This document shows, piece after piece, positions 57,816 to 64,000 of a stretch of DNA of 64,000 bases (the stretch's first letter is position 1; each line of letters starts with the position of its first letter). Under the pieces are notes generated by a model. The model saw only the letters and a list, made by a program, of their open reading frames with translations, was not told where the DNA came from and ran no database searches. Location of the stretch: NCBI GenBank assembly GCA_029864565.1, contig JAOTTD010000010.1, positions 1-64,000 on the forward strand, read 5' to 3'. This DNA comes from Thermoplasmata archaeon. GTDB taxonomy: Archaea > Thermoplasmatota > Thermoplasmata > UBA10834. A program made the translations under genes and the position numbers.

Positions 57816-59335
57816 CTCACATGTCAGGACCAATAATCAACGATACGCCCACGAAGACGACCGAGAAGAAGATAACGATCGACCCAATCACGAGGCTTGA
57901 GGGGCACGGCAAGATAGAGATATTCTTAAACGACCAGGGCAACGTCGCGAACGCATATCTCCAGGTCCCCGAGTTGAGAGGGTTCGAGCGTTTCTGCATC
58001 GGCAGGCATGTACAGGAGTTGCCGGTGTTGACCAACAGATTGTGTGGCGTATGTCCCGCCGCGCACCATATAGCGTCGACGAAGGCCCTCGACGCAGTGT
58101 TCAACGCCGAGCCTACAGAAACAGCGAAGAAGCTCAGAGAGCTGTTCTACATGGGGCAGTACACCCATAGTCACATAGCACACTTTTACGCGCTTGCGGC
58201 ACCCGACTTCGTGCTGGGTCCGTCCGCGCCGGCCAACAAGAAGAACGTCCTCGGGGTCGTCGACGCAGTCGGCGTCGAGATTGGCGCAGAGGTGATCAAA
58301 CACCGCTCATACGGCCAGAAAGTCCAGGAGATCGTCGGTGGAAGGGCAACGCACCCGTGCTTCGGCCTTCCTGGAGGAGTGTCCAAGCAGATCAGCGAGG
58401 AGGAGCGCGCTCAGATGGAGGAGATGGCGAAATCGTGCGTCGAATTCGCCAAATTCACCGTGAAGCTCCTGCACGACGTGGTTCTGGCCAACCAGGACTA
58501 CATGGACCTCATCCTCAACCAAGACGCATACTACCTAGAGACGTACTACATGGGCATGGTTGACAAGAACAACAAGACGAACTTCTATGATGGAGACATC
58601 CGTGTTGTGGACCAGACCGGCAAGGAGGTTGAGAAGTTCAAGCCCAGTGAGTATCTTGATGTCATTTCCGAGCACGTCGAGCCTTGGACATACATGAAGA
58701 TGCCGTTCCTGAAGAAAGTGGGATGGAAGGGCTTCACAACTGGCCCATCGAGCGGCATCTACAGGGTAGGACCGCTCGGTAGGATCAACGTATGCGAGGG
58801 CTACACCACCCCGCTTGCTCAGGCCGAGTACGCAGCTCTTGCCAAGACCGTTAAGGACCTAGGAGTCACGGGCCCGGTACATCACACGCTCGCGTTCCAC
58901 TGGGCCAGGGTGATCGAGCTTCAGTACGCCACCGAGAGGATGCTTGAGCTGGCGAGCGACAAGAGCATTACGAGCGACGACATCCGAGGGGTTGTCAACG
59001 AGCCGACGGAAGGCGTGGGGATATGCGAGGCGCCGCGAGGCACCCTTATACACCACTATGCCTCCGACAAGGACGGGCTTTGCACGAAGATCAACATGAT
59101 CGTAGCCACGACGAACAACTATGCCGCCATCAACACAAGTGTCAACCAGGCTGCGAAGGCTCTAATCAAGAACTGGGAGGTCTCACCGGGTCTGCTGAAC
59201 AAGGTCGAGATGGCGTTCAGATGCTATGATCCGTGCAACTCCTGTGGCACCCACGCGCTCAACGGCTCTCCAGCACTGGAGGTCAACGTAAGACGCGCTG
59301 ACGGATCGAAGCTCGAGACGCTCAAAAACTTCTGA
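57812..59335 (+). CDS. mvhA: F420-non-reducing [NiFe]-hydrogenase large subunit
   Basis: A 507-residue catalytic subunit that splits or makes H2. The NiFe ligands are RLCGVCPAAHH (C78, C81) and CYDPCNSCGTH (C475, C478). PITRLEGHGKIEIFL near the N-terminus is also typical. About 26 residues follow the C-terminal His; such tails are usually removed by a maturation protease, and one is encoded downstream. GTG at 57812 overlaps mvhG; ATG three codons later is an alternative. MvhADG with HdrABC forms the known methanogen complex that couples H2 oxidation to ferredoxin and heterodisulfide reduction. Confidence 0.95.
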   Translation: MTHMSGPIINDTPTKTTEKKITIDPITRLEGHGKIEIFLNDQGNVANAYLQVPELRGFERFCIGRHVQELPVLTNRLCGVCPAAHHIASTKALDAVFNAEPTETAKKLRELFYMGQYTHSHIAHFYALAAPDFVLGPSAPANKKNVLGVVDAVGVEIGAEVIKHRSYGQKVQEIVGGRATHPCFGLPGGVSKQISEEERAQMEEMAKSCVEFAKFTVKLLHDVVLANQDYMDLILNQDAYYLETYYMGMVDKNNKTNFYDGDIRVVDQTGKEVEKFKPSEYLDVISEHVEPWTYMKMPFLKKVGWKGFTTGPSSGIYRVGPLGRINVCEGYTTPLAQAEYAALAKTVKDLGVTGPVHHTLAFHWARVIELQYATERMLELASDKSITSDDIRGVVNEPTEGVGICEAPRGTLIHHYASDKDGLCTKINMIVATTNNYAAINTSVNQAAKALIKNWEVSPGLLNKVEMAFRCYDPCNSCGTHALNGSPALEVNVRRADGSKLETLKNF

Positions 59336-59410
59336 TGCATTTGGATGCGAGGGGCATTCCCCCTCGACAACACGTTTTTGATGTTCAACCGACATGAGAG
59401 GATTCACTGC

Positions 59411-59896
59411 ATGACCGATAATGATGTTACGCGAGGAAAGAAGATCCTGGTGGTCGGGGTCGGCAACCCAATACTGTCCGATGACGGCGTCGGAATCCAT
59501 ATAGCGAGGAGGTTGAAGGAGATCGGAATTCCAGGCGTCGACATCGAGGAACTCCCTGCAAGCGGGCTTGAGCTGCTAGACATGGTTCTTGGTTACGATC
59601 ATGTGGTCATAATCGACGCCATAGTCACAAACGGAGGCACTCCAGGAGACGTCTACAATCTTGAAGAGGGCGATTTCGAGAGGACCGTACACGGGGCATC
59701 CCCCCATGGTGTCAACATCGCCACGGCCTTGGCCCTTGGAAGGCGGTTGGTCGGAGACAGGATGCCCTCCAGCACGCGGTTCATAGCTGTCGAAGCGGCG
59801 GACATCGTGAACGTCAGCGAGAACATGACACCGGCCGTAGCCGCGTCGGCACAGTCAGTCGTCGACGAGTTGGCCGCCGAGCTTACAAGAGACTGA
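59411..59896 (+). CDS. Hydrogenase maturation endopeptidase (HycI/HyaD family)
   Basis: A 161-residue nickel-dependent protease that trims the large-subunit C-terminus. ILVVGVGNPILSDDGVGIHI contains the first metal-binding Asp/Glu site; GYDHVVIIDAIVTNG carries the second Asp; SPHGVNIATALALG includes the His. The start chosen is the ATG at 59411 (MTDNDVTRGKK); two upstream in-frame starts would add residues without homology. It lies 75 bases after mvhA in the same direction. Confidence 0.92.
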   Translation: MTDNDVTRGKKILVVGVGNPILSDDGVGIHIARRLKEIGIPGVDIEELPASGLELLDMVLGYDHVVIIDAIVTNGGTPGDVYNLEEGDFERTVHGASPHGVNIATALALGRRLVGDRMPSSTRFIAVEAADIVNVSENMTPAVAASAQSVVDELAAELTRD

Positions 59897-59914
59897 CCAG
59901 CCCTCATGGATGAT

Positions 59915-60961
59915 TCAGCATATCCTTGGGACCGGGTCACCAACGGGTGGTTCGATCATCCTCTTGCCACCGGTATGGGTCTGAAGAATAACGCCTTCTA
60001 TATCCGCGGATGCCTTTCCTGCAATCTGAGCGCTCCGTCCTTCAGGCATCGCCCTTATGGCCTTAAGGACTCCCTCCGCTGCCTCGGGTACGGCCGCGAT
60101 GACAACTTTGCCCTCGTTTCCTATCTCAAGAGGATCTATCCCCAGCATCTCACAAGCCGATAGAACGGCGGGCTCCAAGGGGATGTCCTCCTCCCTAACT
60201 GCGATTCCGACCGATGACTTCTCAGCCCATTCGTTCAGCAAATTGGCCAGGCCACCTCTCGTCGGGTCCTTCATGGCGGTTACGCCGCCCGCCCTCAGAG
60301 CAGCTTCGATAAGGCTGTTCAGCGGGGCAGCATCAGTCTTCACTGCGGTCTCGAATCCATACCCTTCTCGAAAGGACAAGAGCGCGACACCGTGGTTTCC
60401 TATTGGGCCAGACACGATGATGACATCGCCATCGGCCACGGCGGAATCGTTCGGCCAATTCCACGGGTAATCCCGTGAGGCGCGCACGCGCTTGATATTA
60501 CCGTCGAGGTATTCGGAGCGTCTCCCAATCCCGCTGGTGTTTATGAACAGGCCGTCGGCTGCCCCCCTCTCCACGACCTTCGTGTCGCCTGTGACTATCC
60601 CAACACCGGCCCTCTTGGCTGTGGCGCCCATGCTTCGCATGATGGCGTGAAGGTCTTCTCCCGAAAACCCCTCCTCGATTATCATGCCGCACGACAATGC
60701 TAATGGGCGGGCCCCCATGACAGAAACATCGTTGACCGTGCCTGCGACAGACAGTAGCCCTATGTCCCCTCCCGGGAAGAAGAGGGGCTTAACAGTGTAG
60801 GAGTCGGTCGTGAACACGATACCATCGACCACAGCTGCGTCATCCAAGGCCGAAAGCGGGATCTCGCCGCTGTCGTGCTCCAGCTCATTTAGGACGAACT
60901 CCTTGATGAACTCCAGCATCCTCTCCCCGCCTGCTCCCTGGGCAATTGTAATCTTCGACAT
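59915..60961 (-). CDS. hypE: Hydrogenase maturation protein HypE
   Basis: A 348-residue PurM/ThiL-like ATPase that dehydrates the carbamoyl group from HypF into cyanide. It has ITIAQGAGGERMLEFIKEF, DDAAVVDGIVFTTDSYTVKP, VAGTVNDVSVMGARPLALS and VGIVTGDTKVVERG. The C-terminus is PRIC; the final Cys carries the thiocyanate. It is convergent with the maturation protease and separated from the other hyp genes by the whole hdr/mvh block, completing HypA-F. Confidence 0.96.
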   Translation of the reverse strand: MSKITIAQGAGGERMLEFIKEFVLNELEHDSGEIPLSALDDAAVVDGIVFTTDSYTVKPLFFPGGDIGLLSVAGTVNDVSVMGARPLALSCGMIIEEGFSGEDLHAIMRSMGATAKRAGVGIVTGDTKVVERGAADGLFINTSGIGRRSEYLDGNIKRVRASRDYPWNWPNDSAVADGDVIIVSGPIGNHGVALLSFREGYGFETAVKTDAAPLNSLIEAALRAGGVTAMKDPTRGGLANLLNEWAEKSSVGIAVREEDIPLEPAVLSACEMLGIDPLEIGNEGKVVIAAVPEAAEGVLKAIRAMPEGRSAQIAGKASADIEGVILQTHTGGKRMIEPPVGDPVPRIC

Positions 60962-61083
60962 CGTACTGTTCCGCCTGTGCTCGAAAATGCTTGGTGGCTA
61001 TAACCTTTTTGGCAAACAGGAGCGTCCTCGGCCATCGCTCTTCCGAAAAGCTTGATGAATAGCCAGCCTCTATCCCTCACTAG

Positions 61084-61689
61084 ATGATCACAGGGGCAGT
61101 GCTTGCCGGAGGGACGAGTAGCCGCTTCGGCAGTGAAAAAGCCGTCGCACCATTCCGATCCGCATCCATGATAATGCACGTTCTCAGAGTGCTATCTGAG
61201 ACGACGGATGAGACCCTCGTGGCGGTCGCACCTGGCAAAGGCACCCATTACCGCAACCTCCTGGACGACGAGGTCTTCGTTGTGGAGGACGATGAATATG
61301 GCATAGGACCGATAAAGGGACTCGTGACTGCCCTTGGCGCCGCTAGAGGCGATTATGTCCTGATTAGCCCATGCGACACTCCATTGCTGCGCAGGGAAGT
61401 CTGTGAGATTACGATCTCCCGCGCCAAAGGCTTCGACGGAGCGGTTCCCGTCGTAAGGGGGTTCTTAGAGCCACTACACGCCTGTTACAGCCGATCCAAA
61501 TGCCTCAATGCTTTTATCAAGTCATTGGAAGAGGGAATGAGGCGACCAAAGGACGCGTATCACCTACTGAACCTGGCAACCGTAGAAGAGGCAGACCTCA
61601 GAAGGGTCGACCCGCACCTCACGAGTTTCTTAAATGTGAACTCTGAAGAGGATCTTGCCTCGGCACTCAAACAGGCAGAAAAGCAGTAA
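61084..61689 (+). CDS. mobA: Molybdenum cofactor guanylyltransferase
   Basis: A 201-residue nucleotidyltransferase. GAVLAGGTSSRFGSEKAVAPF is the GTP-binding loop; YVLISPCDTPLLRREVCEI contains the metal-binding Asp, and GAVPVVRGFLEPLHACYSR is typical of MobA. It attaches GMP to molybdopterin to make the bis-MGD cofactor used by formate dehydrogenases and other DMSO-reductase-family enzymes. No such enzyme is in this window. It starts 122 bases from divergent hypE. Confidence 0.88.
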   Translation: MITGAVLAGGTSSRFGSEKAVAPFRSASMIMHVLRVLSETTDETLVAVAPGKGTHYRNLLDDEVFVVEDDEYGIGPIKGLVTALGAARGDYVLISPCDTPLLRREVCEITISRAKGFDGAVPVVRGFLEPLHACYSRSKCLNAFIKSLEEGMRRPKDAYHLLNLATVEEADLRRVDPHLTSFLNVNSEEDLASALKQAEKQ

Positions 61690-61699
61690 CCGAACATCA

Positions 61700-62344
61700 T
61701 CATTGTCGATTCCTTCGCGACTCAATCATTGCGCCCACTTTCTCTCTTGCTGTGGACATTTGAAGTCCTTCCACGAAATGGTCCATCGACGTGTGGCTGA
61801 GGTAGTAGGCGCCGCCGGAGGCGACGAGCAATCCGCCAATCGTGTCGAACATGAGATCCCTCATGGTATCGTCTAAAGAATACTGCAGGTGGCTCCCGGT
61901 CGCGGAGTCGACCAGGTATTCCATTAGCTCCCAAATCACACCGACCGCTAGAGTCCACATGACGATGAACACTGCGAGGAACATTCTCGGAAGATAGATA
62001 CTCTCCGCGTACTTGTCGATAGTTACAACGACGATTAATCCGAGAGCTGCGATGAGCGACGCCGACATAGCATGCGTCAGATGGTCCCAACCAGGGATGT
62101 TGTCATAGAATCCCGAGAAGCTCCCGACGATGTGGACGAAGAGCGTAAGCACTATCATGAAATTCAGCTCGACCGGTAGCACTATCTTGAGATCCCTCCT
62201 CACCAGGCTTGGCAATTCACTCATCATCAAGACCACGACCGCCGCGGGGACATAGGTTAGTTCGCCCGTGAAAACGCCGGAAATAGCCAAGCCGATTATG
62301 CCTGCCTGCATCGCTCTGGAAGCAAGCCTAAGGCGCTCCTTCAA
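61700..62344 (-). CDS. Membrane protein, DUF2238/YjdF-like (second of a pair)
   Basis: A 214-residue membrane protein with six to seven helices. The start is TTG at 62344, which overlaps the upstream stop (TTGA) and follows GGGAGGTG. PGWDHLTHAMSASLIA, VGVIWELMEYLVDSATG and DDTMRDLMFDTIGGLLVASG resemble the DUF2238 family. Ten bases separate it from the convergent mobA. Its role is unknown. Confidence 0.75.
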   Translation of the reverse strand: MKERLRLASRAMQAGIIGLAISGVFTGELTYVPAAVVVLMMSELPSLVRRDLKIVLPVELNFMIVLTLFVHIVGSFSGFYDNIPGWDHLTHAMSASLIAALGLIVVVTIDKYAESIYLPRMFLAVFIVMWTLAVGVIWELMEYLVDSATGSHLQYSLDDTMRDLMFDTIGGLLVASGGAYYLSHTSMDHFVEGLQMSTAREKVGAMIESRRNRQ

Positions 62345-62997
62345 TCTCGCACCTCCCAAACGCCCATGAATCCAAGAGTGCGTTGCCTCCTTTCGGACAT
62401 CGCCCTGGTGTAAGCTGCGTAGACGAATCCCATGAGGATTCCTCCAATGAGAATCCAGAACAATTCCCTCATCACGCCGTCATTGGACGACAGGTTCGTA
62501 GTGCCAAACAGCTCATCACTGACGTATTCTCCGAGCATCCAAAGTCCCGAGGCAGACAGCGTGAACATGACGACGAAGAACAGGGAGAATGGGCGGTTCA
62601 TACGAACGCTAGTGAACATGTCGAGCTCTACAGTCAGCAGAAACCCGATTGTCGAAAGGGAGAACGCAAAGGCCAGCGATGTGATGTCGTCCCACCAAGC
62701 GAACTGCTCGGCCATCATATGCGAGCCTCCGGATATGTGTAGGAGCATGGGCGATGAGAGCAAGAGGGTTATCTCCCATGGAATTGCTTTGAATGGATCC
62801 AGCATGGATGCGATAGGGAGGACATACAACGACAGCGCCATTATCCCGAAGACGATCCACAAGACATCGACCTGCAACACGACGTAGACTGTCGAGAAGA
62901 ACAATACTAGGCTGGAAACCCACGACGCCTGAGCCTCGATCACGCGCTGACGTGATTTCCCGGGGGGTTGACCATCGGCCTTTCGCTCGTTCGCCAT
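62341..62997 (-). CDS. Membrane protein, DUF2238/YjdF-like (first of a pair)
   Basis: A 218-residue membrane protein. The start is taken at the ATG at 62997 (MANERKADG); a start at 63012 is possible. After a basic tail come six or seven helices. FAWWDDITSLAFAFSLSTIG, SGLWMLGEYVSDELFGTTNL and DGVMRELFWILIGGILMGFV sit where its neighbour has DHLTHAMSAS, WELMEYLVDS and DTMRDLMFDTIGG, so the two are diverged duplicates in one operon. They may form a heterodimer. Function unknown. Confidence 0.72.
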   Translation of the reverse strand: MANERKADGQPPGKSRQRVIEAQASWVSSLVLFFSTVYVVLQVDVLWIVFGIMALSLYVLPIASMLDPFKAIPWEITLLLSSPMLLHISGGSHMMAEQFAWWDDITSLAFAFSLSTIGFLLTVELDMFTSVRMNRPFSLFFVVMFTLSASGLWMLGEYVSDELFGTTNLSSNDGVMRELFWILIGGILMGFVYAAYTRAMSERRQRTLGFMGVWEVRD

Positions 62998-63334
62998 CTG
63001 CCACCAGTCCAAGCCTTGAAGAAGCCGACTCCCCTAATAACGGTTGCCTCTGACGATGCTTGTCCTCCATGCGATGACTCTTGACTGAGACAAGGATTTC
63101 GAACTTGTCAATCCGCTAAGTATCTTGAGCTTCTCGTTTGCCACCTTGTGGACTGTTTCCATTCAGTGCATGTCGGTGATGTTGATTGACAAGCCTCTGA
63201 GCAATCTCGACCGGCCAGAGGAGTCCGTTATCGGGACTTGAACTTGAGATACTCATGCACGCCATCCTTCTGAGTTGCCGATCCAATCAATCTGAGCCCC
63301 TCGTTGTCCTCGAGGACGCGCGAATCGTCGATGG
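62998..63334. other. Intergenic region upstream of the membrane-protein pair
   Basis: About 340 bases between the membrane-protein pair and the downstream end of tRNA-Ser. No gene was recognised. Short frames on the minus strand overlap the tRNA and are not credible. Confidence 0.45.
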
Positions 63335-63440
63335 CGCTGAGGGGGAGATTTGAACTCCCGAGGCGCAAAGCGCCACGAGCTAACAGGCTTGACAAGACAA
63401 GGCTCCAGGCTCGCGCCTTACCGGGCTGGGCCACCTCAGC
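63335..63440 (-). tRNA. tRNA-Ser(GGA) with an intron
   Basis: Read on the minus strand, the acceptor stem pairs GCTGAGG (63440-63434) with CCTCAGC (63342-63336); the discriminator is G at 63335. The anticodon stem is CGAGC/GCTCG and the anticodon GGA lies at 63406-63404. A 21-nt intron (63402-63382) follows position 37, with inner stem CTTG/CAAG and bulges AGC and TTA of a relaxed BHB. The long variable arm (GGCGC-TTT-GCGCC) and T-arm GGGAG-TTCAAAT-CTCCC confirm a type II serine tRNA. The mature RNA is 85 nt. Confidence 0.94.
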
Positions 63441-63523
63441 TTGGATACCTCCAGAATGATGTTCATATTTAAGAATATCCGAGTAGTGGCTGTCACCGGA
63501 TGCAGACATGTGGATGAGAACGA

Positions 63524-64000
63524 TCATCGAACGTCCTTCTCCCTCCCTGTTCTGAGAAGGCGACCCATCTCTGTCAGCACCTCTGGCCGGATGTCGCGGA
63601 TTAGTGGCCTCATCCTCCGCGCCAACGCGATGTCATCCAAATCTATCTGCGCTTCCACTATGTCCTCCTTGAGGTCCAATGCCCTGGATACCTCCTCGCC
63701 TCTCGGGTCAAGCAAGACACTCCCTCCATTTAGCACGAGGCTCCCATGCACACCTACCATGTTCACATAGGCTAGGAATACGCCGTTCTCGACAGCCCTG
63801 GCGGGAAGTACTTTCTGGAAGCTTAGTATTGAGGTGGTCGGAGCTGCGGATATGTTGACGAGCATCTGAGCCCCCAGCAAAGCCTCGAACTTAGCGAGCT
63901 CCGGGAAGAAGGCGTCGTAGCAGATCATCAATCCAATCCTCGCATGTAGGCCGTCAGCGACCACTGGCATCCGGCCGGCTGTGAAGAACACTCGCTCCTC
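63524..64000 (-). CDS. Carbon-nitrogen hydrolase (nitrilase superfamily), 5' end outside window
   Basis: The C-terminal 159 residues of a nitrilase-superfamily amidohydrolase. The frame is open to the window edge, so the N-terminus is missing. The catalytic cysteine lies in ARIGLMICYDAFFPELAKF, and the third catalytic residues would be near SAAPTTSILSFQKVLPARAV followed by ENGVFLAYVNMVGVHGSLVL and NGGSVLLDPRGEEV. The catalytic Glu and Lys belong to the missing or edge part. Substrates in this family range from amides and carbamoyl compounds to NAD precursors; none can be named. Confidence 0.85.
   Translation of the reverse strand, partial: EERVFFTAGRMPVVADGLHARIGLMICYDAFFPELAKFEALLGAQMLVNISAAPTTSILSFQKVLPARAVENGVFLAYVNMVGVHGSLVLNGGSVLLDPRGEEVSRALDLKEDIVEAQIDLDDIALARRMRPLIRDIRPEVLTEMGRLLRTGREKDVR

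Noticed and set aside
57812-59335. Possible selenocysteine form of the hydrogenase or Hdr subunits
   Set aside because: All active-site positions in MvhA, HdrA and HdrB read as cysteine codons; no in-frame TGA interrupts these genes.

Overview
This window comes from an archaeal chromosome. The evidence is three tRNA genes with bulge-helix-bulge (BHB) introns, one intron carrying a box C/D guide RNA, a 35-codon eL41 ribosomal protein gene, CobY/CobZ-type cobalamin genes, winged-helix regulators and a complete HdrABC/MvhADG-type energy cluster. The gene mix (many secreted proteins, a tandem Hdr/[NiFe]-hydrogenase cluster, no methyl-coenzyme M reductase in view) would suit an uncultured, anaerobic member of the Thermoplasmatota or a related euryarchaeal lineage. 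That placement is inference.

Layout. 1-8 kb: secreted and membrane proteins, a class V aminotransferase and a two-domain winged-helix regulator paired with a small membrane protein. 8-9.5 kb: CorA and a nitroreductase. 9.6-16.6 kb: a cobalamin region with two divergent operons, cobT-btuF-btuC-btuD-regulator leftward and cobZ-cobS-cobY rightward. 16.7-20.2 kb: class III aminotransferase, GT87-like membrane protein, PAC2 protein. 20.3-20.9 kb: tRNA-Arg(UCU) with two introns, eL41, tRNA-Trp with a guide-RNA intron. 20.9-30.5 kb: an accessory island abutting tRNA-Trp, with an integrase C-terminal fragment, five copies of an 80-81 bp repeat ending in a tRNA T-arm-like hairpin, and cargo genes for stalked surface propellers and a clostripain-like protease. 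30.5-33.5 kb: EamA transporter, saccharopine dehydrogenase-like protein, membrane protein.

33.7-61 kb is the core of the window. hypB-F-C-A-D build the NiFe(CN)2CO centre. They are followed by two blocks of heterodisulfide reductase genes: hdrA, hdrC, hdrB, mvhD, a tandem-fused HdrA and an MvhD-HdrD fusion; then an HdrA interrupted by a GltD/NfnB-like NAD(P)H module, a partner HdrA half, MvhD with a winged-helix tail, a second tandem-fused HdrA, MvhD and a free winged-helix protein. The second block ends in mvhG, mvhA and the maturation protease; hypE lies convergent. Together these genes could build one or several flavin-based electron-bifurcating complexes linking H2, ferredoxin, a disulfide and perhaps NAD(P)H.

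61-64 kb: mobA, a pair of related membrane proteins, tRNA-Ser(GGA) with an intron, and a nitrilase-family gene cut by the window edge. Start codons are often ATG, GTG or TTG overlapping the preceding stop, which points to tight translational coupling in the operons.
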